Assembly (NCBI GenBank): GCA_030849075.1
Contig: JASAOO010002909.1
Location: forward strand, 1-13,320
Source: Zelonia costaricensis
Taxonomy: Eukaryota; Euglenozoa; Kinetoplastea; Trypanosomatida; Trypanosomatidae
Direction of reading: 5' to 3'
Length of the DNA stretch: 13,320 nt
Below, in pieces: positions 5,664 through 13,320 of this stretch. Numbering within the stretch: the first letter of the stretch is position 1; the number at the start of each line of letters is the position of its first letter. Position numbers and translations under genes: made by a program. Below the pieces are notes generated by a model. It searched no databases, was not told the DNA's origin, and was given only the letters and a program-made list of their open reading frames with translations.

Positions 5664-8600
5664 TCACAGCGGCACACGGCGCTCTCTTGCTTCGTGCGTG
5701 GGGGGAGTCGAGACACCGGCGTGCACCAGCGCCCCGCGCAGCTGCCTCCACGCCTCACAAGCCGCACGGTGACCAGCGCTGCAGTCCCCGCCACCCGCCG
5801 TCAACGCCGCGTCAAGCTCCATGATCAGCGCAGGGAACAGAACGCACGCGAGCGGGCCGTAGCTCAGCCATGGCGCCGACAAAACACCGGAGCTGCGCGC
5901 TGCCGAGGAGGCATCAAGTTGTGTGGTTGGCGCGGACGTGGTCAACGCGCGCTGCAGCGGTTGCACGAGCTCGTCGTGCACGAGGCGCAGCTGATGTGCC
6001 AACCAGGCGTACGGTGCTTCTTCCTCTTGAGCAGCCGCGCCCGTAGGCTGCATCACCGACGTCGTCCACCGCCGCCACACGCCGTGTAGACACGCGTGTA
6101 CTGCGAAGCCGAGCACGGTGCACAGCACACCCCGCAGCGTCGCGGCCAGCGACCCGTAGACGCAGATGTCGACGCCGGCGCTGGGCGTTGTGTGCGAGGC
6201 CGGCGCCGCGTCCACCACATCCAGCCGTCGCACACCCATAACGTGAAGGTGCGCGGGTACCTCCGTCCCCGACGCGCACGGTGGCGCCAGCTCGACGTGC
6301 GACGACGGCGGCGGCGGAGGCGAGAGCGCTTCCCAAAGCAGATGCAGCGCCGTGTGCGCTGGACTTGCGCGGAGCTGCAGCGTGGCGCGTCGCGGCGTGG
6401 CGGGAGGGCGGAGGGGCGCGGAGGTGTTCGTCATCGCATCGATGCCACCGGTAAGCGTCACACGAACGTCCTCTGGCATCTTGCCGCACATGTGCACCAG
6501 CACGCCCCACAGCACGTCCGCCACGAGATCCATTAGTGGCACTGGGGTCCAGCCCGGCGGCGGCGCTGGTGGCCGAGGCGGTGCAGTGAGCGGCAGCGCG
6601 CGCACAGAGGGGTGGGTAGGCCGCGCAGGGGCCCTCTCGGCCCACCGCACATGCACCTCAGAAAGGGCTGCCAAGGGGGGCGGCACCGCCGCAGCCCCCG
6701 CATCGCCCCACACTTTTGCACTGCGCCGCGCGATCGGCACGTCGTCTGCAGCCGCGCCGATGCCGCGCATTCGCTTCAGAGGCGGCAGCACAGCGCGCTC
6801 GACGTCGCCTTGCAAGTTTTGCGCGGCACCGCCACTCGCGTCAACCTGCCGCGCGCGCTTCGTCCCGCTCACCGACTCGAGCGCTGTCGCCGGCGCAGCA
6901 GAAGCGCGCGTGGCGAGCTGCAGTCGCAGTCGTCGCTGCAGCCCGTCTCCGGGTGGGGGCGGCGGGATGGCGATGTCCGGCTCTGCTGGGTTGCGCTGCT
7001 GCTCTGCAGGAAGAGCGCCATTCGTGGAGACACGCGCGGCAGCGCCGGCGTTCGTGAGCGGCACGCGAGAGTTCACCTCCAGCGACGTCGAGCGTGACGA
7101 CCCCGTTGTCGATGCGGCGAGGGGTGGTGGCAGGCCTGCAATGGCGGCGAGCTGGGTCGACTCCACCAGCCGCGCAACGCAGACGCAGAACGCAGCCCTT
7201 GCGGCGTCGGCCTCATCCTGCTTAGCGGTCCCACCTTCCGTGTCCTCCGCTGCAGACGAGGCCGCATCGATGCCTGCGCGGTGGCGCCCGTGGGTGCCGC
7301 ACGCCAGTCGCCACAAGAAGCCGGCCTGGCGGAGCACCACTCGAGGGTGACGCAGCGCCACGGCAGCGCAGAGCGACAAGCTGTCTGGCCACGCGGTGTG
7401 TCCGGCAGGCGCCGTCGACGTCTGTGATGGTGCGGAAGTGCGCAGGTCACATGCCACCCTGCTTCCGAAGGGCGCTCCTACACCGCCCTCGGCACCGTCC
7501 CCGTGCTGAGGAGAGGAGAACACGCCGGCGTCCGCCGGGCACAGCGGCGCTGATGCCGGGGTGTCGGCCCTGGCATCAGCGCTGGCCACCTCGTCGCGGT
7601 AGAGGTCCTCCAGCGTGCTGTGGAAGAGCGTCGGCATCGTGAAGGGCGCCAGCGATGGCGTCGACGCGTGCCCTGTGTCTTCGTTTCCGTTGCATGGCGT
7701 ACGCTGCTGATGTTGATGCTGCGGCATCAGAAGCGCTGGCGGCAACAGCACACTGCGCACGTACTGCGCCACGTCGCTCTCCCCGATGCACAGCACTGTC
7801 ACAAGCGCCAGCCAGAGGCGCGCCGCTGCTGCGGTCAATGCTGACGTGGACATCGACGTCAAAGTATGGGGCGCGGTGTCAGGGTCATCACAGTGTAGGT
7901 GACGCCCTACTGTCCACTCCTTCGCATCGCACGACGGTCGCAGCGATGGCGAAGAGGTCACCTCAGCACCAGCCCCGCCCCACATGTACGACTGCAGCCC
8001 CGCGTCCCGCTCCAGCACGTGCTCCAGCAGGTGGTGCAGCGAACAGGTCGGCCACTCCCTGACAGCTCCGCTGAGCGCACTGGTAGAGGCGCTTCCGCTA
8101 ACGGCTGTGAGGGTGCGCTGCTGTGCACCGGACCGCTTCTCTTCGTCTTCCTCATATCGGTGTTGTTTCGCGGCCGCAGCGAAGAAGCCCTGCCCAGCCT
8201 CGTCCTCACGCTCCGTCACCTCTGTCATGCACTGCGCGGCCGCGTGTCGCAGCGACGACATGAGCACCACCGCCGCGATGTCCATCACAGCGGCGTACGT
8301 GGCCGAGCACGCGGCGGTGGCGCTGGAGGCAGCGGCAGCGGCGGCGGTGGCGTCCGACATCGACAGCGGTGAAGCCGACGGTCTGCGTGGTGCCAGCGTG
8401 GGCGTCGTGTCGCGTGGGGAGTCAGAGGCTTCCTCGCACATCACCGGATCGCCAGTAGCATCACTGGCAGCCCGTTCCGTACGCTCCGTCTCCGCGCTGG
8501 ACAGCCACGGCGAGCTGGTGTCGTCGCTCCTGCTCGGCGAGGCGGTCGACGACGGCGCCTGCGGTGCGGCGTCCGCGATGGGCGCCTCTGCAGCGGCGCT

Positions 8601-11219
8601 CCCAGTGGCATCGTCCCCTGCGGAGTCGTGCGGGGGGCTGTGACGGGGTGCACAGGGTGCGACGGCGTAGCGCAGCTCGAGGTATGTCTGCCACGCGGCG
8701 AGGGTGAGCGGCGGCGGCGCACCGGCGCTCGCGTCTCGACTCAGAGACGTCGTTGCGAGCGCCGGTGCTTCCTCAAGACTCGCCTGCCCGAATGCGATGG
8801 CAGTCCGCACCCCAGCCAGTGGGTAGGCGAGAAACGCGTGGAGCCGTGACTCGAACGTGGAGGGGAGGGCACACGATGCATACACCGCCGCCGCCGCTCC
8901 ATCAGCAGCAGGAGCATCACGGGCACCGTCGTCACCGCAGTCCCGACTGCTCGCCGCTCCTGCCGGCGTGCACCAGAGAAGCTCTGCGAGAGTCGATGAC
9001 ACACGCGCGTCTGCCAGCCCTACACACGGAAGCGGCGCAGGCGTGCCGTGGCCGGGGACTGAGGGGACGGCGGCGCTTGTCAAGCGCACGCCGGGAGCGC
9101 GTCCAACGCGACGTGATGCGACGGCGGTGGCATCCCGCGTCTCTGGGCCCACCACGTACAGGAGCCACGCCGTGCGCAGCGCCGACTCTGCAAGCCACGC
9201 GTATGCCACCAGGAGAGGCGGCAGCCGGCCGAGAGGGCATGGTGGCTCGCCGATGCTCCCGCTCCCCCTCCTGACCGGCGCCCCTTTCTGACACCCCGCT
9301 GACGACCTCGCAGAGTGCGGCTCCCCCACCCCTCCGTCAGGCGTGGATGCGAAGCCGAGGGCTGCCAGCACGGCCCGCACGTCGTCGGCCGCCTCGCTGC
9401 CCGCCGGCGCGTGCAACACAAAGGGTGCGAGCCGCCCCCAGCGACGCCCTCGTGCCGGCGCGTCAGCAGCGATCACCGCCCGTGGCGACGCGCCAACGGC
9501 GCTGCTCTTTTCCGCTATCGCCTGCCGCAGCTCCTCCTCGACCTTCACAGCCTGCGGACTCGCACTGCTTGCGCTGCCGCAGCTGCTGTTGCTGCTCCGG
9601 GACCGGCTACGGCGTTCCGCGTGCTGCATGCGAGGAGCAGCGCTAGAGCCGAACACGTACTCCTCCGCGTCATCGAGGAGCTGCGGCGGCCGCGGTCGTG
9701 TCGTGCCCGTGCTCTGCACCCTGGCCATCACACCCGGGCCTCGCTCTTCACCGGGCGTGCCGGTGTGCGGCGGCTCGACTGCCTGCGACATCGCCTCTGC
9801 CCCGTGCACGCCCATGACGCCGCCAGAGACGACGCCACCGCCGCTGTGCCGCTCCGCCTCCTCCGCACTCGCGGCGTTCGCGGAGGGGATGTCGCCGTTG
9901 TTCAGGCACAGACTCGATGACGGGACAGCAGGGCTGCACTGGAGTCGCAGAAGGACGCGCCGCGGCCCGATGCTGCCGCCCTGGCCGCCTGTGTCTGCTG
10001 GACCTGCTGCTGTCACTGCAGCGCTGGCTGGCAGGTCACAAGGGGCCGCTGCGCTGCTCGCACTCACGACCTCGGCGCTGGTCGGCAGAGCAAGTTGCAG
10101 CACGCGGCGCATGGGCGGTGGCGCGTGTGCTGAGGGAGGCGAGGAGGGCAGCAGGCGTGCACCGGTGCCGCCCATGGGTGAGGGGGGCGCCGACGCAGAG
10201 GAGCCGTCGCACTGCGTGGTCGGCGAGCTCGGGACGGGGGAACTGCCACGGCCTGCAGCATCGTCGTCGACAGGTGGTGCCGCGTCCGTGCTCGTTGCAC
10301 GGGCAAGGCATTCCGAAGGCTTGCCCTCCAGACGCGGTGTAACCAGCAGCGATGGAGCCGGCGCTGCGTGTGCAGAGCGCACAGCACCGTCGGACGGCTT
10401 GCTCGGCGCTCTCCCCCCTCGCTTGCCTGTCGCGTCTTCTTCGCACCTCGAAGACGGCACACACACTGCATCCACCAGCGACGTGAGAGCCGCCGTGGAC
10501 GCACGCGACGCCCATGCACGACGCCAACGCACTTCCTCGCAACTTTCACGCCAGTCCGACGGCAGCGTCAGCACGGCCCACTCCATGAGCAGCGTGCGCA
10601 GGTCGCCGTACACGGAGTCGGCCGCGAGCCGCGGCGAGGGCAGCGCCGCAGCGCGCTGGCAAAGCCACACGTGCACCACTCGAGAGAGCCCGTCACGGTC
10701 CGCGCTGCTGTCTGTAGAGCCGCGCCGAGCGCTGACCCCCGCAGTGGAAGGCTCACCGTCGTCAGACGTGAGCCGCGAACGCACTCCTGCCCGGCGCAGC
10801 GCCATGAGTGCAAGCAGCTGCAGCACGAGCTGTGTGCGAGGGTGCGTGCGGCTCTCCTCAGCCCGCTCCTGTTCTCGCTGCGTCGTGCGGAGTCTCGAGG
10901 CTGCTGGGGAACGCGTGGCCGCCACGGATGCTGATGATGCAGTCCAGAGGTGATCGAGGCGACTGCACATCAGCGCGGCAGCGGCGTCGGCGAAAGTGGG
11001 CGCGGCCGTAGGGGCAGGCGCGGGCTGCAAGCTGTGCAACCCAGTGAGGATGGCAGCCAAGTGGCGGCCCGTCTCCTGCGCGGCGGCATCGTGATAGCAG
11101 GAGATTTCAGAAAGGTGTGCGGGGGGCGGAGGAGGGGGAGGTGATGTGCAGCTTCTATAGGCATTAGCATGTGCCTTTTCTGGTGGTGAAGGGCCCTCCG
11201 TGGCAGGTGGGGAGGGCAT
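5664..11219 (-). CDS. Very large conserved-type hypothetical protein, up to 1851 residues
   Basis: One uninterrupted frame of 1852 codons including a TGA stop, with trypanosomatid-like codon use. I recognise no domain. No signal peptide or clear membrane segment is seen. Short helical, Leu/Ala-rich blocks (about 41-65, 128-146, 178-250, 664-692, several near 1000-1350, and most of about 1540-1835) alternate with long disordered Ser/Ala/Pro/Gly stretches. Seven prolines lie at 27-33 and an RS-rich stretch near 536-553. Two basic clusters near 1453-1484 (KRAR and LKRMR) could be a nuclear localisation signal. The C-terminal 300 residues are richest in Trp, His and hydrophobic residues and are the best candidate for a folded domain. 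The start at 11219 is the first ATG of the frame, and helical sequence begins within 40 residues, but an out-of-frame ATG lies 10 bases upstream. Next in-frame Met residues are near 84 and 139. The gene is certain as a coding region; its function is unknown. Confidence 0.85.
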   Translation of the reverse strand: MPSPPATEGPSPPEKAHANAYRSCTSPPPPPPPAHLSEISCYHDAAAQETGRHLAAILTGLHSLQPAPAPTAAPTFADAAAALMCSRLDHLWTASSASVAATRSPAASRLRTTQREQERAEESRTHPRTQLVLQLLALMALRRAGVRSRLTSDDGEPSTAGVSARRGSTDSSADRDGLSRVVHVWLCQRAAALPSPRLAADSVYGDLRTLLMEWAVLTLPSDWRESCEEVRWRRAWASRASTAALTSLVDAVCVPSSRCEEDATGKRGGRAPSKPSDGAVRSAHAAPAPSLLVTPRLEGKPSECLARATSTDAAPPVDDDAAGRGSSPVPSSPTTQCDGSSASAPPSPMGGTGARLLPSSPPSAHAPPPMRRVLQLALPTSAEVVSASSAAAPCDLPASAAVTAAGPADTGGQGGSIGPRRVLLRLQCSPAVPSSSLCLNNGDIPSANAASAEEAERHSGGGVVSGGVMGVHGAEAMSQAVEPPHTGTPGEERGPGVMARVQSTGTTRPRPPQLLDDAEEYVFGSSAAPRMQHAERRSRSRSSNSSCGSASSASPQAVKVEEELRQAIAEKSSAVGASPRAVIAADAPARGRRWGRLAPFVLHAPAGSEAADDVRAVLAALGFASTPDGGVGEPHSARSSAGCQKGAPVRRGSGSIGEPPCPLGRLPPLLVAYAWLAESALRTAWLLYVVGPETRDATAVASRRVGRAPGVRLTSAAVPSVPGHGTPAPLPCVGLADARVSSTLAELLWCTPAGAASSRDCGDDGARDAPAADGAAAAVYASCALPSTFESRLHAFLAYPLAGVRTAIAFGQASLEEAPALATTSLSRDASAGAPPPLTLAAWQTYLELRYAVAPCAPRHSPPHDSAGDDATGSAAAEAPIADAAPQAPSSTASPSRSDDTSSPWLSSAETERTERAASDATGDPVMCEEASDSPRDTTPTLAPRRPSASPLSMSDATAAAAAASSATAACSATYAAVMDIAAVVLMSSLRHAAAQCMTEVTEREDEAGQGFFAAAAKQHRYEEDEEKRSGAQQRTLTAVSGSASTSALSGAVREWPTCSLHHLLEHVLERDAGLQSYMWGGAGAEVTSSPSLRPSCDAKEWTVGRHLHCDDPDTAPHTLTSMSTSALTAAAARLWLALVTVLCIGESDVAQYVRSVLLPPALLMPQHQHQQRTPCNGNEDTGHASTPSLAPFTMPTLFHSTLEDLYRDEVASADARADTPASAPLCPADAGVFSSPQHGDGAEGGVGAPFGSRVACDLRTSAPSQTSTAPAGHTAWPDSLSLCAAVALRHPRVVLRQAGFLWRLACGTHGRHRAGIDAASSAAEDTEGGTAKQDEADAARAAFCVCVARLVESTQLAAIAGLPPPLAASTTGSSRSTSLEVNSRVPLTNAGAAARVSTNGALPAEQQRNPAEPDIAIPPPPPGDGLQRRLRLQLATRASAAPATALESVSGTKRARQVDASGGAAQNLQGDVERAVLPPLKRMRGIGAAADDVPIARRSAKVWGDAGAAAVPPPLAALSEVHVRWAERAPARPTHPSVRALPLTAPPRPPAPPPGWTPVPLMDLVADVLWGVLVHMCGKMPEDVRVTLTGGIDAMTNTSAPLRPPATPRRATLQLRASPAHTALHLLWEALSPPPPPSSHVELAPPCASGTEVPAHLHVMGVRRLDVVDAAPASHTTPSAGVDICVYGSLAATLRGVLCTVLGFAVHACLHGVWRRWTTSVMQPTGAAAQEEEAPYAWLAHQLRLVHDELVQPLQRALTTSAPTTQLDASSAARSSGVLSAPWLSYGPLACVLFPALIMELDAALTAGGGDCSAGHRAACEAWRQLRGALVHAGVSTPPTHEARERRVPL

Positions 11220-11229
11220 GGACGCACAT
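11164..11229 (-). other. Upstream ORF overlapping the giant gene's start
   Basis: An ATG at 11229-11227, 10 bases before the presumed start at 11219 and in a different frame, opens 21 codons ending in TAA at 11166-11164. It overlaps the first 56 bases of the main frame. Every plausible splice acceptor (AG at 11263, 11239 or 11232) leaves it in the mRNA. A scanning ribosome would meet it first, which could lower translation of the main frame. The peptide itself is probably not functional. Confidence 0.5.
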
Positions 11230-11262
11230 GACCTACGACTTCAGCGCCGACACCCCAGTACC

Positions 11263-11321
11263 CTTCGCAAAACAGCAGAAAAAAGAAAACGTAGAGGACC
11301 GGAAAGAGAAACACCAGAGAC
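11263..11321 (-). promoter_or_regulatory. Probable spliced-leader acceptor for the giant gene
   Basis: On the minus strand, TTTCTCTTTCC and then CGTTTTCTTTTTTCTGC (plus-strand 11269-11321) lead to GCGAAG with the AG at 11264-11263. This gives a leader of about 43 bases before the ATG at 11219. Further AGs at 11240-11239 and 11233-11232 are possible. All keep the out-of-frame ATG at 11229 in the leader. Confidence 0.6.
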
Positions 11322-11362
11322 ACGGCGCCGTGAAACTCCGTGTGTAGATGTGTGGGTGCGGA

Positions 11363-11382
11363 TGTGTGTGTGTGTGTGTGTG
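11363..11382 (+). repeat. (TG)10 microsatellite
   Basis: Perfect TG repeat followed by GCGTGCGTGG, just upstream (transcription-wise) of the giant gene's polypyrimidine tract. The transporter has a comparable block just upstream of its ATG. Confidence 0.85.
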
Positions 11383-11458
11383 CGTGCGTGGTTGAGTTGG
11401 CGCGCTTCGACGACAAGCAACACTGTCCACCTTCGAGTAATGCGGGCGAAGGGGAGGA

Positions 11459-11526
11459 GGGGGGGGGGCTGGATGCGGGTGGATGCGGGTGGATGCGGGT
11501 GGATGCGGGTGGATGCGGGTGGATGC
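11459..11526 (+). repeat. G10 run and 10-bp minisatellite, 5.6 copies
   Basis: Ten G at 11459-11468 are followed after two bases by five perfect tandem copies of GGATGCGGGT (11471-11520) and a six-base partial copy (11521-11526). The copies are identical, which suggests recent expansion or homogenisation. Each unit supplies a GGG and a GG, so the plus strand could form a quadruplex. The array translates to short repeating peptides on both strands, but no start or context supports coding. Confidence 0.9.
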
Positions 11527-12052
11527 TTGCCCTTTCTCTGCCCTCTCCTTGCCCGTCTCCTGCCCGGTTCGATGACGACGGCTTGTGGCGCAGTCCGCTG
11601 ATCGGGTGTATGAGCGGGCGGAGGGGAGAGGGGGAGCTACGGGAAAAACAAGCACGTGCACAAGAGACGGGGCGGCACAGGAGCGGTGAACCAGACCGCA
11701 GCCTTACCACTGCACTGAGGTGTCCACCAAACAACACGGCAGATCCTCCGTGACGGTGCCACGAGCGGGGGTGCAGTGGCATCCGAGGCGTGTGCAAACA
11801 GAAAGTGGAGGACGGAGAAAGCAGATGGATGACGTGCAGCATACCCTCCCCCTCGGCCTCTCACGTGAGCACCGCGAAAATAAGAGGAGAAGCACAGGGC
11901 GGCACATACACGCACACACACAGTGCGTTGCAGCACCGCTCGCCTCGCCACAAGGCGCGCAACGGGCGTCCAGCAGCTCGTGGACTCAACGCTTCATGCA
12001 TCAAGTGGTGAGCGGAAAAGAGAAATCCATGTGTGCAACGCGATTATGCGTT

Positions 12053-12072
12053 TGTGTGTGTGTGTGTGTGTG
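12053..12072 (+). repeat. (TG)10 microsatellite
   Basis: Perfect TG repeat in the middle of the intergenic region, CA on the transcribed strand. It is not next to any visible gene boundary. Confidence 0.85.
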
Positions 12073-12469
12073 CCTCCACTTCGCCAGGGGTGCATGGTAC
12101 GCATGTGTGCACTCATCAGAGCGCCAAACAGTGCCACGACGAACACAGAAACCGAGTCTCCGACGGACTTCTACCACGTCTTCGGCGCGTGGCTGTGTGC
12201 TTGCGGTTTCTTTTCTTTTCTCTCTTCATCTCTCACCGCCACCATACTTCTCGCGTAGTCGTCACAAAGCACGGGTGAGGCAGGTTGCCGAGGCGCGCCG
12301 GCTTGAAAGGCCCATCTCTCAAGCTCCCCCGGCTCACCGTGCGCGTGCGCTTCCACAGAGGTGAGAAGTAAACCTCAAAGCGAACGAAAAGAGGCATTGC
12401 ACAGCCTCACAGAACTCACACTACAAGACTCGGATGGTGGGGCGCCGATCTACACTTCATTGCGTGCAT

Positions 12470-12530
12470 CTCTGCACAAATCAAAGAAACAAAACAAAAA
12501 AAAACAAAAGAAACAAGAAAGTCAAAGAGA
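12470..12530 (-). promoter_or_regulatory. Second strong minus-strand acceptor, 1.25 kb before the giant gene's ATG
   Basis: Plus-strand 12481-12530 is almost all A with scattered C and G, giving a T-rich tract on the minus strand (TTTCTTTTGTTTTTTTTTG and neighbours). It is followed by GTGCAGAG with AGs at 12473-12472 and 12471-12470. An ATG follows immediately at 12469 and opens a 17-codon frame ending at 12416. Options are an alternative long leader for the giant gene, a short separate RNA, or the site that positions the aminopeptidase poly(A) tail. Confidence 0.45.
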
Positions 12531-13195
12531 CGCCGAGTAAGGAGGTACGGGGGAAGAAAGCGCGATCGCGAAGAGAAGGGGGGTGGGGGGCAAAGCCAGC
12601 TCGCCTCCGCATAACGAAGGCAGCGGCCCACAGCGCCACTCGTTGGAAGGGAAGAAGAAAAACAAACGAGCAAATCGGCACACACACACACAAAACAAAG
12701 TGAAACATCAGCGCTCACGTGTTGGACCTCGTCACACGCGACACAGTCCATGGCGGTCGGGAACGGACCTAAAAACGAAGACGGTAGTTGTCAACCGACG
12801 CTTCCTTCGAAACCCTCGCAGTCGCCAATACAAGCAACGCACACACACACAAACACACACACTGGCACGCACTCGGAGGAGCGATGGGATTCCCAGTGGG
12901 CATTGCCACCGTAGAAGACCACAGCCACAAGAGCAGGCTCCGCTCCCCTCCTATCACCCCGGCGCTGTTTGCACCATGAAGTCCGCACCCACACAGCACG
13001 GCGGTCAGCCTGCTCGCGCACACAGGCTCCTTTTTTGCACTGTGATACGGTGAGGCCACCTAGCTCCTCGCCCGTACGTCACACAGGAAGCGAGCACTCT
13101 TGCGATGGCTGCCAGGCCCCGCGGAAGACGAAGTCATAGAGGACACATGGAGGGAACGAATAAAACAGCCCACCGCCAGGACTAGGCGGCACTGC

Positions 13196-13320
13196 TCAGT
13201 ACTTGCGCAGGTACTCCGCCACGAGGGTCACACCGTAGCCCGTCGCGCCAGCGGCGTTCGAACTCGGGTAGGCAATGTCGACGTGCACGAAGGGGCCCTT
13301 GAAGCGCTCGTGCAGCTGCT
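13196..13320 (-). CDS. M17-type leucyl aminopeptidase, C-terminal end (partial)
   Basis: The minus strand from the right edge reads 40 sense codons to a TGA at 13198-13196, with G/C-ending codons throughout. The peptide contains FVHVDIAYPSSN, then GATGYGVTLVAEYLRKY at the end. Family M17 (clan MF) enzymes end with a histidine-leucine-aspartate-isoleucine-alanine segment, a gap, then GxTGxxxxxLxEFL; the match here is clear. These hexameric, two-metal enzymes remove N-terminal residues, often leucine, from peptides. The metal-binding and catalytic residues lie upstream, outside the window, so activity cannot be judged. It is the first of the three minus-strand genes to be transcribed. The main alternative is a non-catalytic M17-like paralogue. 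Confidence 0.85.
   Translation of the reverse strand, partial: QLHERFKGPFVHVDIAYPSSNAAGATGYGVTLVAEYLRKY

Larger units (their letters stand above)
11220..13195. other. Intergenic region between the aminopeptidase and the giant gene
   Basis: Nearly 2 kb with no credible protein gene; open frames here are short and rich in repeat-coded His-Thr or Cys-Val. It holds the giant gene's probable acceptor near 11263, (TG)10 at 11363-11382, a G10 run with a 10-bp minisatellite at 11459-11526, (TG)10 at 12053-12072, a second strong minus-strand acceptor at 12470-12530 and CA-rich blocks near 12680-12695 and 12839-12862. Part is the aminopeptidase 3' UTR. A short degenerate retroposon (SIDER), common in Leishmania 3' UTRs, cannot be confirmed or excluded by eye. 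Confidence 0.65.

Noticed and set aside
5860..5873. tRNA A-box-like sequence TAGCTCAGCCATGG
   Set aside because: It lies inside the giant gene. No B box (GGTTCGANNCC) follows at the right distance and no cloverleaf can be drawn.
9343..10953. 536-codon plus-strand open frame antisense to the giant gene
   Set aside because: It mirrors the GC-rich codon pattern of the minus-strand gene, which depletes stop codons on the opposite strand. It starts and ends inside that gene, and its product is low-complexity Ser/Ala/Arg.
11471..11526. Tandem repeats considered as a CRISPR array
   Set aside because: Units of 10 bp are contiguous without spacers, and the genome is a trypanosomatid nucleus.
10970..11842. 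290-codon minus-strand open frame over the minisatellite
   Set aside because: It passes through repeat-coded HPHP and HTHTHT blocks and the giant gene's splice signal, then overlaps that gene out of frame. No coding signature is seen.

Overview
The window looks like nuclear DNA of a Leishmania-type trypanosomatid (Leishmania or a close Leishmaniinae relative). Long intronless genes have strongly G/C-ending codons and sit head-to-tail on one strand. Intergenic regions are long and full of (GT)n/(CA)n microsatellites, homopolymer G and T tracts and polypyrimidine-AG signals of the kind used for spliced-leader trans-splicing. There are no bacterial features: no Shine-Dalgarno sites, operon promoters, IS elements or CRISPR. 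I found no tRNA, rRNA or snoRNA gene. The genus assignment is inference from sequence style, not from a database match.

Layout, left to right. 1-34: probable last ten codons of a plus-strand gene. 35-2820: about 2.8 kb without a credible protein gene. It is rich in GT repeats, G and T runs, pyrimidine tracts on both strands and a large nested hairpin near its right edge. If the 1-34 call is right, this is a convergent strand-switch region where two polycistronic units end. 2821-4866 (minus): a 681-residue multi-pass membrane protein of the nodulin-like major facilitator type. 4867-5663: intergenic, with a good splice-acceptor candidate for the transporter and a hairpin in the 3' UTR of the gene upstream. 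5664-11219 (minus): a very large protein of up to 1851 residues that I cannot assign to any family, made of helical blocks separated by long disordered Ser/Ala/Pro-rich stretches. 11220-13195: about 2 kb intergenic, with a 10-bp minisatellite, GT repeats, a close splice acceptor for the giant gene and a second, unexplained minus-strand acceptor. 13196-13320 (minus): the last 40 codons of an M17 leucyl-aminopeptidase-type metallopeptidase.

The three minus-strand genes would be transcribed in the order aminopeptidase, giant protein, transporter. In trypanosomatids such neighbours share a transcript by position rather than by function, so I infer no common pathway. The least described contents are the giant orphan protein with its start-overlapping uORF, the structured convergent region, and processing signals that serve no visible gene.
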